Part shown: positions 44,096 to 53,731 of the stretch, one piece after another
How positions within the stretch are numbered: the stretch's first letter is position 1
How the letters are laid out: each line of letters begins with the position of its first letter
From: Alphaproteobacteria bacterium
Lineage (GTDB): Bacteria > Pseudomonadota > Alphaproteobacteria > JANQMY01
Direction of reading: 5' to 3'
DNA: 64,000 nucleotides
Assembly: GCA_028289425.1 (NCBI GenBank)
Contig: JANQPL010000009.1
Coordinates: forward strand, 62,001 to 126,000
The notes under the pieces: model-generated
Databases searched by the model: none
Told to the model about the DNA's origin: nothing
What the model saw: the letters and a program-made list of their open reading frames with translations, nothing else
Translations under genes and position numbers: made by a program

Positions 44096-45262
44096 TTATT
44101 GAGAGCACCCGCGGGCATCCACGGGCCAAATATCCACCAGCACATCGCCGCGGACGCAGTGATACCAGTCGTACAGATTTACGGTCGGGTCGCAATGGGG
44201 CACGACGCAACTAACGGACGTTCCCAAATCAACTTTTTCGTTTTTGTCTTTGAGCAGCACGCCGCCCTGCTCGTCCCCGAAGAAAAAGTAGCTGGCACCA
44301 TCGGGCGCGCCCTCGTGAATGATCGGCGGGTCCGCATCGGTCGAAAAGGATTTCAGGCCCGCATCCGTCGTCACCAGGCCTGGCGTGTTGTTGCTGATCA
44401 CCGTGGACTGAACAAACAGCGCCGTTTCGAAGGGGATCGGCGCATTATTGGCAATGGGCACCTCATTGTATTCCCGGTCCATGAACACGTAAGACCCGCC
44501 TTGCAGATCGGTCAGCACGCCGGCCTCCGGATCTATGTTGAAGGTCCCCGTGCCGCCGCCGGTAAGGATCTCGCAGCCAATCCCTTCCGTACGCAAACGA
44601 TCGCGCATATCGCCCAATTGGCGCATAGCGTCGAGCGATTTGGTCTTGCGCTCGTCGAAATCATGCACATGCATCAAATGGCCCGCATAGGCCTGCAGAC
44701 CACGAAAGGTCAGATGAGAGGCACCGTCGATGAAATGAGCAAGCGCGCTTGCCAAATCCCCTGGCGCGATGCCCGTGCGGTGTAGCCCCACATCCAGGTC
44801 GATCGCCAGGCTGATCGTCAAGCCCGCCCTTTCCGCCGCCTGTTGGATTTCCAGGGCCGTCTTTTGATTGTCCACCGTGAGGATCAAATCTTCGGTCTGC
44901 CGGGCAAGCTCCATGGCGCGGGCAATGGAGCCTTCCGTAACCACTGGCGAGGTGAGCAGCAATTTATGGATGCCCTTCTCGGCCAGCGCTTCAGCTTCGG
45001 CCAGCTTGGCACAGCAGATCCCAACGGCGCCTGCTTCCAATTGCAGCCGCGCAATGTTGGCGGACTTATGGGTTTTGGCGTGGGGCCGGAGCCCGATGCG
45101 GTGTTTCTCGCAGAACACCGTCATATAAGCGAGGTTGTGTTCAAGCTTGTCCAAGTCCAGCACCAGCGCGGGGGTTGGGATCTGATAGCGGGACCCTTCC
45201 CGACCGATTAAGTGTGCTGTTTTGGGACGCCGGGTGATGGCGAATTCGGGGGCTGTCGTCAT
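44096..45262 (-). CDS. DSD1-family PLP enzyme (D-threonine aldolase / D-serine dehydratase-like)
   Basis: This 388-residue fold-type III PLP protein has the Lys in 'LRPHAKTHKSANIARLQLEAGA' (Lys63 forms the aldimine), 'DLDVGLHRTGI' and the C-terminal metal site 'VSCVVPHCDPTVNLYD' (His and Cys ligands), as in metal-dependent D-threonine aldolase and eukaryotic-type D-serine dehydratase. The family also contains 3-hydroxy-D-aspartate aldolases, so the exact substrate is open. It is followed by PPi-PFK after 12 bp and probably starts that operon. Confidence 0.82.
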   Translation of the reverse strand: MTTAPEFAITRRPKTAHLIGREGSRYQIPTPALVLDLDKLEHNLAYMTVFCEKHRIGLRPHAKTHKSANIARLQLEAGAVGICCAKLAEAEALAEKGIHKLLLTSPVVTEGSIARAMELARQTEDLILTVDNQKTALEIQQAAERAGLTISLAIDLDVGLHRTGIAPGDLASALAHFIDGASHLTFRGLQAYAGHLMHVHDFDERKTKSLDAMRQLGDMRDRLRTEGIGCEILTGGGTGTFNIDPEAGVLTDLQGGSYVFMDREYNEVPIANNAPIPFETALFVQSTVISNNTPGLVTTDAGLKSFSTDADPPIIHEGAPDGASYFFFGDEQGGVLLKDKNEKVDLGTSVSCVVPHCDPTVNLYDWYHCVRGDVLVDIWPVDARGCSQ

Positions 45263-45910
45263 GAGCGAACCTTACTGAATTGGCGCAGCCAGTCTATGGC
45301 CGAAAACAGCCTTTGGACCCCAAAAACGCCTTGACGAGATGGGTGCATGGGGTTGATGCGATGTTTGAACGCCCGGCCTGCCCACTCCCCCTCCCAACCA
45401 CCCGGATACGGTACCCTGCTGGGTGCCCCCGGGTCCGCGCTCCGCGCGGCCCGAGGACAAGGTTCACGGGAGGGGGAGCGGGCGGCCAGGACCATGACAA
45501 AAGATGGGCGCATGGGGTTCATCCGAATTTCTGCATTCAATCGCGGTTGTCGCCCCAGCACCCGTGTCTGGCCTCCGGCCAGCACGGGCATAAATTCCAA
45601 CAGGGGGCCATAAACACCGCCATCCGCCTCTTTGACACAGGGGGTATGGATTCCAGTCTTCGAGCCCGAAAAGAAAAGGTGCTCGAAACTGGAATGACAA
45701 CAAGGAAGTGTCATGCCCGCCGTAAGGCGGGTATCCAATAGCGATCGCCGCACATTGCGGGCGCGCGGTCCACGCAAAGGCGAAAACCAAAATGAAGAGA
45801 ATCGTTGAAATGCCATTAGATTCCCGCCCTGACGGTCGGGAATGACATTGTCGGGTTTGGCTCGGTCTGGGGCCATGACGCACCTTAAATCCATGGCCTC
45901 CCCTTACTCT
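45263..45910. repeat. Repeat-dense non-coding stretch
   Basis: No gene is supported here. The stretch is a patchwork of intergenic repeats. ATGGGyGCATGGGGTT occurs at about 45339 and again at about 45503. A long inverted repeat, ATTCCAGTCTTCGAGC (45650-45665) with GCTCGAAACTGGAAT (45681-45695), is followed by a unit bounded by TGTCATGCCCG (about 45709) and CGGGAATGACA (about 45846). A 55-bp segment at 45547-45605 (CCCCAGCACCCGTGTCTGGCC..) recurs inverted at 49578-49630. A GGTCCGCGCT..GGCCCGAGGAC block near 45430 recurs inverted at 47039-47073. Confidence 0.6.
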
Positions 45911-46054
45911 TAGTGTACCACAATGCACGGATCGGCGCCCCATTAACCACCTTTCTTGTTAAGTCGCATGCGGACGAAACTTCACCTTTCGTTAACCATG
46001 AAACTCACGTACGACGAAGGCGCGTTTGGGAAATCGGATTAACTGGGGCAGATT

Positions 46055-46813
46055 ATGAAACCGCTTTGGATTTTGGGCGGCATTTGCATTGCAGCCGTCG
46101 CGCTTAACGACACGGCGCACGCAGAGCCCATGAGCGACATTCAACTCAACGGTATGACCGTCAATCTAGGCCATAACGGCAATTTCGGCGTGAACAATAC
46201 CGGCTGGAACAATATTGGCGCCAGCAACAATGGTGCGGGAAACATCGGCAAAGAAAATGGCAACATCGGCAATGTCGGCAAAAATAACGGGAATGTCGAT
46301 GTGGAGCAGCAATTTCTAAGCGACGGCCCGCCGGAAGAGCCGTTCAATGGCGCTGGCGGCAGCTACAATATCGGCCAGGACAATGGTAACCGAAGCGGCG
46401 GCATGAGGAACGGCACAGCGGGAAGTTTCAATATCGGCAAAAACAACGGCAACAATACAGCGGTCGGCAACACCCTTGTCGACGACGCGACGGCAGTAAC
46501 CGCCTCTCACAACATCGGCCAGGACAACGGCAACGACAGCACAGCCCTTGCACTCGCCAGCGCGAATGGCGAGGCACACGCTGTATCCGGATCATACAAT
46601 ATCGGCAAAGGCAACGGTAACGGCGCCTTCGCGGGCGCCGTAGCGCCCAACGGGAGTATGGCCTTTGCAGGTGCGGGCAGCGGGAACATCGGTGCCGGCT
46701 TCGGCTCGCCCAGTACCGCGATCGCGTCGGCACCGCCCGGTGGTTTTGCTACCGCCACGGACGGATTTGGACAGGTGGGCACACCCATCCCCAACATGCC
46801 GAGCCTACCTTAG
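46055..46813 (+). CDS. Secreted NIGxxNGN-repeat protein
   Basis: A 252-residue protein with a signal peptide (residues 1-23, 'TAHA|EP'). The mature chain is rich in Asn, Gly, Ala and Ser and carries a recurring octapeptide NIGxxNGN: residues 63 (NIGKENGN), 105 (NIGQDNGN), 126 (NIGKNNGN), 153 (NIGQDNGN) and 182 (NIGKGNGN), with looser forms at 53, 71 and 211. Spacing settles at 21-29 residues, and the spacers are Ala/Thr/Ser-rich. I know no function. The pattern recalls beta-solenoid or curlin-like repeats and the NxGxGNxG repeats of mycobacterial PPE proteins, without real homology. It is monocistronic with its own terminator. A TTAACCAT sequence at 45992, like a CtrA half-site, lies upstream. 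Confidence 0.72.
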   Translation: MKPLWILGGICIAAVALNDTAHAEPMSDIQLNGMTVNLGHNGNFGVNNTGWNNIGASNNGAGNIGKENGNIGNVGKNNGNVDVEQQFLSDGPPEEPFNGAGGSYNIGQDNGNRSGGMRNGTAGSFNIGKNNGNNTAVGNTLVDDATAVTASHNIGQDNGNDSTALALASANGEAHAVSGSYNIGKGNGNGAFAGAVAPNGSMAFAGAGSGNIGAGFGSPSTAIASAPPGGFATATDGFGQVGTPIPNMPSLP

Positions 46814-46878
46814 AGGCATTCCGAGCCGCACAAATTTGTTTTGCATTCGGTGCTCCGTTCCCCACGGAGCGCCCCCTT

Positions 46879-46907
46879 AAGCCGGGCGGCCCCTTCCCGG
46901 CTTTTTT
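46879..46907 (+). terminator. Intrinsic terminator of the repeat-protein gene
   Basis: The perfect arms AAGCCGGG and CCCGGCTT (46879-46886, 46896-46903) with a 9-nt loop are followed by six T residues. It lies 66 bp after the stop codon of the NIGxxNGN-repeat gene. Confidence 0.9.
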
Positions 46908-46958
46908 CTTTTTCCGCTCAACCGTCAAACCACAACGTTCGTTTCTACCACTTCCCTT

Positions 46959-47088
46959 GTCATTGCGAGCCGCCATAAGGCGGCGCGGCAATCCAGAAAA
47001 GGCAACCAAAGACCAAGAGGCTCAGGATTGCTTAGCCTGTCCTCCGGCCGAGCAAAGCGCGGACCGGGGGGCGCTTCCTCGCAATGAT
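46959..47088. repeat. Dispersed intergenic repeat, copy 2 (GTCATTGCGAG family)
   Basis: A 130-bp non-coding element with termini GTCATTGCGAG and CGCAATGAT. The left part (GAGCCGCCATAAGGCGGCGCGGCAATCC) closely matches the copy at 19718-19827. The middle is different and includes a GTCCTCCGGCCG..GCGCGGACC block shared with about 45430. The 150 bp that follow, up to the lipoprotein gene at 47241, show no structure I can name except the GGGGGA ribosome-binding site. Confidence 0.7.
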
Positions 47089-47240
47089 GGTCTTTCTAGG
47101 TCAGACGGATAGGAGAGAGTTGCCGATTCATACCTTTGAGATCTTGCCGATCAACCTACTTTTCTTGTGCGCAACCATGAGGTGAAGTAGCATTTTGCAA
47201 CGGCGTGAGCAGGGCGTTTTGCCGTCTTTGGGGGACCTAA

Positions 47241-47561
47241 ATGATGCGACTCATTCCACTTGTTCTAGTTCTGTTTCTTGCCGCATGTGCAAGTTCTACT
47301 CAAGTTACAGGTTGGAAGGGTCAACCAATAGCTGATTTGGTCTATGCCTGGGGCGTCCCTGACGCTCGCCAAGACTTCACCGATGGACGCATGATTGTTG
47401 AATATAGATTCGACAGTTTTTATTCCAACCTTCACCTGTTCTGTACGGCAACCTTCAAATCTGACACGAGGGGTATCATTGTAGACGCCGACTACACAGG
47501 CAATCCCGGCGGCTGCAACAGGCTGTTGGGTTCTAAGCCAAAGCCCCCTCAGTCTCGGTAA
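47241..47561 (+). CDS. Small lipoprotein of unknown function
   Basis: A 106-residue product with a clear lipoprotein signal (hydrophobic run ending in the lipobox LAAC, Cys near residue 16). The mature part 'GWKGQPIADLVYAWGVPDARQDFTDGRMIVEYRF' resembles the start of SmpA/BamE-like or 'outer membrane assembly' folds, in which a short helix is followed by strands. Three further Cys lie in 'LFCTATF' and 'GGCNRLL'. Base composition is visibly lower in GC than its neighbours, and repeats flank it, so it may be a recent arrival. GGGGGAC precedes the ATG. Confidence 0.72.
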   Translation: MMRLIPLVLVLFLAACASSTQVTGWKGQPIADLVYAWGVPDARQDFTDGRMIVEYRFDSFYSNLHLFCTATFKSDTRGIIVDADYTGNPGGCNRLLGSKPKPPQSR

Positions 47562-47763
47562 GTCGATCACCTCGCCTAAAGGGTCGCTCCTCCGCCGTCC
47601 GCCAAGAGCAAGCGGCCGGGAATGACGGCGCGTTTTCTAGCAACCCCTTCCCACAACGCGCATTTCACCTACCTCTCTTGCGCGTGCTTGAATTCTGTGG
47701 ATAACAGCGCGGGGCCGTGAGGGTCTCAATCGTCAAACACAAGTCCGGGAAGCAGGAAACCAC

Positions 47764-49467
47764 ATGTACAAGGAACTGAAAGAAGTCTGGGGGGAACTCA
47801 CCGCGGAAGGTGAGATGTTCGCCGTCACCGAAGTGGAGGTGCGCGGCCAGAAGCTCAAAGCTTTTGCCATGGCACCGCCCAGCCTGCGCGAGCTGTGGCA
47901 GCTCTCCGCCGGTTATGCGGACCGGGATTATCTGGTCTATCAGGACGAACGCTGGACCTATGCTGAGGCCCACGAACAGGTGGCGTCAGTCGCCAATTGG
48001 CTGCTGGCAAACGGGGTTCAGCCCGGCGACCGGGTGGCGATCGCCATGCGCAACTATCCCGAATGGCTGCTCTCTTATTGGGCGATCGTGTCCGTCGGCG
48101 CGGCCTGTGTGGGCATGAATGCTTGGTGGGTCACGGACGAAATGCTCTTTGGCATTGAAGATGCGAGCCCGAAAGTGATTATCGGGGATCAGGAACGGCT
48201 GCACCGCATTGCCGATCACTCGGACAAACTGGGCGGTGCAACCCTGGTGGGTGTGCGCTTGGACGAAGATTTGCCCTGCGAAACCGTTCCGTGGACGGAC
48301 CTTATCGCCAAGGGCGGCGCGCTGCCGGAGGTGACCGTCGACCCGGACGATGATGCGTGCATCTTCTATACCTCCGGCACCACAGGTCGGCCCAAGGGCG
48401 CCCAGCTCACCCATCGGGGCTGTGTGAACAATGTGATGAATGTGGCTTTTGCGTCCATGGCGCAAGGCCGCGCCGTGGCGCGGGCCCAAGGCACCGAAGA
48501 AGAATTGCTGGCACAAGAACCGCCGGTTCCGTCGGCGCTGGTCACGACGCCTTTGTTTCACGTGACGGCGAACAATTGTGTGGCCCATGCGGCGACCCTA
48601 GCGGGCGGCAAGCTTACCCATATGTATCGCTGGGATGCGGGCGAAGCGCTCAGGCTGATCGAGCGGGAGAAGGTAACGGCCCTGACCGGCGTGCCGGTGA
48701 TGGCGCGGGAAGTGATCAATCACCCCGATTTCGCCAATACCGATACGTCCAGCTTGATGACCTTGGGCGGCGGCGGCGCGCAATTGCCGCCGGACCTGGT
48801 GGGCAAGATCGACAATTCCGTGGAAACCGCCAAGCCAAACACGGGCTACGGCATGACGGAAACCTGCGGCATCATTACCGCAATCGCCGCCGAATTCTTT
48901 GTGGACAGGCCCGACAGCGCGGGCCCGGCCATGCCCACTTTCGATGTGCGCTGTGTGGACGAAGACGGCAACGATGTACCGCCCGGCGAAGCGGGGGAGA
49001 TCTGGGTGAAAGGCGCACCGGTCATCAAAGGCTATCTCAACCGGCCCGATGCAACCGCCGAGACCATTACCGATGGCTGGCTGCACACGGGTGATATGGG
49101 GAAGCTCGACGAAGACGGCTTCATTTACATTGTCGACCGGGTGAAAGACATGGTGCTGCGCGGCGGTGAGAACATCTATTGCGCGGAAGTGGAAAACACC
49201 ATTTTCAAGCACGACGCGGTGGCCGAAGTGTCCGCCTTCGGCATTCCCGACGACCGGCTGGGGGAAGAAGTGGGGGTCGCCGTGGTGCTGCGCGATGGTC
49301 TGTCGGTAACCGCCGATGAGCTGCGCGCCCATTGCGCGGACTTAGTCGCCAAGCACAAGATCCCGCGCTACATCTGGTTTCTGGACAAGCCCCTGCCCCG
49401 CAATGCCAATGGCAAATTCCTGCGCCGGGAACTGAAGGAGAGTTTGAAGCTTGAAGAGGCGGCGTGA
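47764..49467 (+). CDS. Acyl-CoA synthetase (AMP-forming)
   Basis: A 567-residue ANL-superfamily ligase. The adenylation motifs are 'ACIFYTSGTTGRPKGAQLTH' (P-loop), 'NTGYGMTETCGI' and 'DGWLHTGDMGKLDEDGFIYIVDRVKDMVLRGGENIYCAEVE', with the C-terminal catalytic Lys in 'LPRNANGKFLRREL'. This branch acts on medium/long-chain or branched fatty acids to give acyl-CoAs. Together with the APH-type kinases (14631, 50226) and the ACAD10/11-like dehydrogenase (13240) it fits fatty-acid or hydroxy-acid breakdown; this is an inference, since they are not adjacent. The gene has its own start at 47764, about 200 bp after the lipoprotein. Confidence 0.9.
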   Translation: MYKELKEVWGELTAEGEMFAVTEVEVRGQKLKAFAMAPPSLRELWQLSAGYADRDYLVYQDERWTYAEAHEQVASVANWLLANGVQPGDRVAIAMRNYPEWLLSYWAIVSVGAACVGMNAWWVTDEMLFGIEDASPKVIIGDQERLHRIADHSDKLGGATLVGVRLDEDLPCETVPWTDLIAKGGALPEVTVDPDDDACIFYTSGTTGRPKGAQLTHRGCVNNVMNVAFASMAQGRAVARAQGTEEELLAQEPPVPSALVTTPLFHVTANNCVAHAATLAGGKLTHMYRWDAGEALRLIEREKVTALTGVPVMAREVINHPDFANTDTSSLMTLGGGGAQLPPDLVGKIDNSVETAKPNTGYGMTETCGIITAIAAEFFVDRPDSAGPAMPTFDVRCVDEDGNDVPPGEAGEIWVKGAPVIKGYLNRPDATAETITDGWLHTGDMGKLDEDGFIYIVDRVKDMVLRGGENIYCAEVENTIFKHDAVAEVSAFGIPDDRLGEEVGVAVVLRDGLSVTADELRAHCADLVAKHKIPRYIWFLDKPLPRNANGKFLRRELKESLKLEEAA

Positions 49468-49494
49468 GGGTATCGCACGAGAGACGAAATTCCC

Positions 49495-49640
49495 CAGGTG
49501 TCGCCCCAGCGAAAGCTGGGGCCCATAACCACTACCCTTTGCATCATCAGCACAAGGATTATGGACCCCAGCTGAAGTTTCTGCTCGTGCCGGCCGGGGG
49601 CCAGACACGGACGCTGGGGGCACAGTTTGTCATCCCGTCA
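49495..49640. repeat. Intergenic repeat cluster
   Basis: The stretch between the acyl-CoA synthetase and the small membrane protein holds GCCCCAGCGAAAGCTGGGGC (49502-49521, a perfect hairpin) with CCCATAACCAC and the inverted partner GGATTATGGACCCCAGC near 49557-49573. A 55-bp segment from 49578 to 49630 matches 45547-45605 in the opposite direction. No coding sequence is supported. Confidence 0.65.
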
Positions 49641-49664
49641 GCCTTTTGCCGGCCCTCAGATTGA

Positions 49665-50069
49665 TCATGGCCCCAATGAGATGATCGGAAAGAGTACGTA
49701 AGCAATGTGGATGGCATATAGGCAGTTTACAAAACCGCTTAATGTGTAGGTGTCGCCGAACACGCTCCATTGAACGTCGGGCATAAGTCCGGAAACCACA
49801 TACACGATGGGTAATGTCGCGTAGAGCGCAATCCAAGCGGCAATAATCTTGCTGTCGTTGCTACCTCCCACGATGCGCGCTTTCTCAATCAGGAATCCGA
49901 ATCCCAGGACCAATCCCGCGCTTAGAAAGACGTAGAGCGGAGCAAACCCAGAGTCCGGACCGTCGCTGGAAAAACTAAAAGAAACGACGATAACCAAAAT
50001 GGTTGCGACCAAGGTATATATGCGGAGATATTGCTGGGCTGTTGGCAGTTGCTGATCTTCATTGGACAT
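49665..50069 (-). CDS. Small four-helix membrane protein of unknown function
   Basis: A 134-residue protein with four predicted membrane helices: 'LVATILVIVVSFSF', 'LYVFLSAGLVLGFGFLI', 'IIAAWIALYATLPIVYVVS' and 'CLYAIHIAYVLFPIIS'. Loops are short and charged residues are few. I recognise no family. It lies alone between two repeat clusters. Confidence 0.55.
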   Translation of the reverse strand: MSNEDQQLPTAQQYLRIYTLVATILVIVVSFSFSSDGPDSGFAPLYVFLSAGLVLGFGFLIEKARIVGGSNDSKIIAAWIALYATLPIVYVVSGLMPDVQWSVFGDTYTLSGFVNCLYAIHIAYVLFPIISLGP

Positions 50070-50105
50070 GACGCATCGTCCTCACAAGCATTGCCCTCAG
50101 CATAT

Positions 50106-50207
50106 CACCCTCCCCTGACCCCTCCCATCAAGGGAGGGGAACACTTCTTCGGCTTGACGCAGCTTTGTCCCTCCCCCCTTTGATGGGGGGAGGTTAGGAG
50201 GGGGGTG
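50106..50207. repeat. Inverted-repeat intergenic element
   Basis: A non-coding 102-bp palindromic element. The left arm CACCCTCCCCTGACCCCTCC..ATCAAGGGAGGGG pairs with the right arm, which reads CCTCCCCCC..GATGGGGGGAGG..AGGAGGGGGGTG. It lies between the membrane-protein gene and the end of the APH-type kinase gene and could act as a transcript stabiliser or weak terminator. Confidence 0.7.
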
Positions 50208-50225
50208 GCAATATCAAAACCAGCT

Positions 50226-51275
50226 TCACCCGGTCAGCCGCTTATATGCCTGTTCCGCCAGGGTCATGGAGTGGTTCATGCGTTCGAAGAGCCGCTCCAA
50301 GTCCACCCCTTCGGTGCTTTTCTTGCCCGCCATGTAGCGCGCGTAGACCCCATGAATGATCGCCGCGCCCTTCCAGCGGTTAAAGCCCACATAATAATCG
50401 AGCAGGGAGAGGTCCCGGCCCGTCTTCTCTGCATAGCGCTTGGCCAGCGCCTCGCGCGACGGAAATCCGGGAACCGAGGTTGCCGTTCCGTCTTGGATCA
50501 AGGCTTGGTCCTGAGGATGCGGAAACTGAATAAGTGCATAGGCAAGGTCGGCCATGGGGTCGCCGAGGGTGGAGATCTCCCAATCGACGACGGCCGCCAC
50601 CTGGTGGTTCGGCCCGATCAGCACATTGTGTAATCCATAGTCCCCGTGAACCACCCGCGCGGGCCCCTGCTCCGGCACATTGTCCAAGAAATACGCCTGC
50701 AACTCATGGGCCCGCGGATCGTCGTGTTTGGCGTCTTCGATGGAGGCGGTCCAGGAGCGGTACCAGGTCTTGAGCTGGCGCGCCACGTAACTGTCTTTTT
50801 TGCCAAGGTCGCCCAAGCCCACTGCGTCCGGATCGACACTGTGCAAATCCGCCAGCACATCGATGAAGTGGAAAGCCGCCTGTTGCCGTTTGTCCTCGGG
50901 CAGCCACTTCTCCGTATCCTCGGAATTGTAGAGCGGATGCCCGTCGATCCAGCCCATCACGTAGAACCAGGCCCCGGTGACATCGGGGCTTTCGCAGAAG
51001 CCATAGGCGGCGGGTACGGGGACGGGCGTGTCCGCAAGGGACGAAATCAGCGCCCATTCCCGGCTCATATCATGGGCCTTGGGCAGAAGCTGGCCTTCCG
51101 GCGGGCGGCGGATGACAGCGACCCGGCCCTGCCCATCTTCCAGCATGTAGGTGAGGTTCGAATGGCCGCCTTCGAGCTTGGTCCATTTGAAGGGCGGGCT
51201 CAGGCCTTCCACATTTTCTGCGATCCAGGCCTCGACGGCGTCCACATTGTATCCAGGTAGGTCTCTTTGCCCCAC
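50226..51275 (-). CDS. APH-fold phosphotransferase, second copy
   Basis: A 349-residue protein of the same subgroup as the one at 14631: 'KLEGGHSNLTYMLEDGQGRVAVIRRPPEG' (N-lobe), 'RVVHGDYGLHNVLIGPNHQVAAVVDWEISTLGDPMADLAYAL' with the catalytic HGDxxxxN and the metal-binding Asp, and a helical C-lobe. Family knowledge suggests acyl-CoA or small-alcohol kinase activity like ACAD10/11 or LvaA rather than antibiotic resistance. It converges on the acyl-CoA synthetase region. Confidence 0.83.
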   Translation of the reverse strand: MGQRDLPGYNVDAVEAWIAENVEGLSPPFKWTKLEGGHSNLTYMLEDGQGRVAVIRRPPEGQLLPKAHDMSREWALISSLADTPVPVPAAYGFCESPDVTGAWFYVMGWIDGHPLYNSEDTEKWLPEDKRQQAAFHFIDVLADLHSVDPDAVGLGDLGKKDSYVARQLKTWYRSWTASIEDAKHDDPRAHELQAYFLDNVPEQGPARVVHGDYGLHNVLIGPNHQVAAVVDWEISTLGDPMADLAYALIQFPHPQDQALIQDGTATSVPGFPSREALAKRYAEKTGRDLSLLDYYVGFNRWKGAAIIHGVYARYMAGKKSTEGVDLERLFERMNHSMTLAEQAYKRLTG

Positions 51276-51364
51276 GGGTGCATCCTTGGTCTTGTTGGTT
51301 TGATCTATGTACTAGGCGATCAGCGCCCTGTCTTCCAGCGCGTCAATGCCGTTCGCCTCCCATT

Positions 51365-51471
51365 GTCATCTTCGCGAACGCTAAGATCCAGTATTCCGTG
51401 ACCTATCGGCCCCGGGCGAATAACCCGCCAAAGGCACGGGATACTGGATCCCCTCTTTCGAGGGGATGACG
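51365..51471. repeat. Intergenic inverted repeat bounded by GTCATC/GATGAC
   Basis: The outer ends GTCATC and GATGAC enclose long arms GATCCAGTATTCCGTGAC (51385-51402) and GGCACGGGATACTGGATC (51433-51450) and a small hairpin CCCCTC-TTTC-GAGGGG. This is the 'GTCAT..GATCCAG' type of dispersed repeat. The rest of the gap from 51276 to 51536 holds nothing else I can support. Confidence 0.65.
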
Positions 51472-51536
51472 TCCGGGGTTTGGACCTAGGCCGAAGCACA
51501 AACTCCCTCAAATCATTGTTTTGGCGACAAAACTTC

Positions 51537-51565
51537 TTGACTCGGCGCGCCCAAATTTCTATATC
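51537..51565 (+). promoter_or_regulatory. Candidate groESL promoter
   Basis: TTGACT (51537-51542) and TATATC (51560-51565), 17 bp apart, form a good housekeeping-type promoter. The CIRCE operator begins 10 bp after the -10 box, so a bound HrcA would block it. A preceding CTTC could also serve a heat-shock sigma factor. Confidence 0.6.
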
Positions 51566-51574
51566 CCGGCCACT

Positions 51575-51602
51575 GTTAGCACTCGGATACGTGAGTGCTA
51601 AC
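51575..51602 (+). promoter_or_regulatory. CIRCE operator (HrcA site) with an 8-nt spacer
   Basis: The arms GTTAGCACTC and GAGTGCTAAC are perfect inverted repeats upstream of groES. The core TTAGCACTC and GAGTGCTAA match the CIRCE consensus exactly, but the spacer GGATACGT is 8 nt instead of the usual 9. Binding by the HrcA repressor is known for CIRCE; hrcA itself is not in this window. Confidence 0.9.
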
Positions 51603-51651
51603 ACTCCCTATCACAATGTTTCGGAAATCCAATTAGGAGGAGAGTGCGAGA

Positions 51652-51966
51652 ATGAGATTTCGTCCTCTGCATGATCGTGTGGTGGTCCGCCGCCTCGACG
51701 AAGATACGAAGACACCGGGTGGCATCATCATCCCGGATACCGCACAAGAAAAGCCGATGGAAGGCGAAGTGGTTGCCGTGGGCCCCGGGGCCTTCAACGA
51801 AGATGGCGACCGCATCAAGCCCGACGTTCAAGCGGGCGACCGAGTCCTCTTCGGCAAATGGTCGGGCACGGAAGTGAAGATCGACGGGGAAGACCTGCTG
51901 ATCATGAAAGAGTCCGACATTATGGGTGTCATCGAAGTTAAAAAGAGCACGAAGAAAGCAGCGTAA
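51652..51966 (+). CDS. groES: Co-chaperonin GroES
   Basis: A 104-residue lid protein for the GroEL folding chamber. '[43 protein letters not shown]' contains the mobile loop that contacts GroEL, and '[34 protein letters not shown]' closes the fold. AGGAGG-type ribosome-binding sites precede both genes of the operon. groEL follows after 53 bp. Control by HrcA is indicated by the CIRCE site upstream. Confidence 0.97.
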   Translation: MRFRPLHDRVVVRRLDEDTKTPGGIIIPDTAQEKPMEGEVVAVGPGAFNEDGDRIKPDVQAGDRVLFGKWSGTEVKIDGEDLLIMKESDIMGVIEVKKSTKKAA

Positions 51967-51998
51967 ATCCCTGATTTGACGCTGTTTTTTGTAACTAG

Positions 51999-53669
<1,671 letters not shown>

Positions 53670-53692
53670 TCTGCCTGGCTCATAGAATTACG

Positions 53693-53721
53693 AAAGGGGT
53701 TCCTTCGGGAACCCCTTTTTT
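53693..53721 (+). terminator. Intrinsic terminator of groESL
   Basis: An 11-bp stem, AAAGGGGTTCC/GGAACCCCTTT, with a stable TTCG loop is followed by a run of T. It ends 11 bp before the hisG stop on the opposite strand and may serve both. Confidence 0.95.
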
Positions 53722-53731
53722 GTTCAATGAC

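Noticed and set aside
42878-44785. Plus-strand ORFs of 322 and 311 codons over PPi-PFK and the DSD1-type gene
   Set aside because: Both are antisense to genes with intact active-site motifs.
46200-46720. Possible CRISPR or tandem DNA repeat
   Set aside because: The repetition is at the protein level (NIGxxNGN) with variable codons and irregular spacing inside a coding frame.
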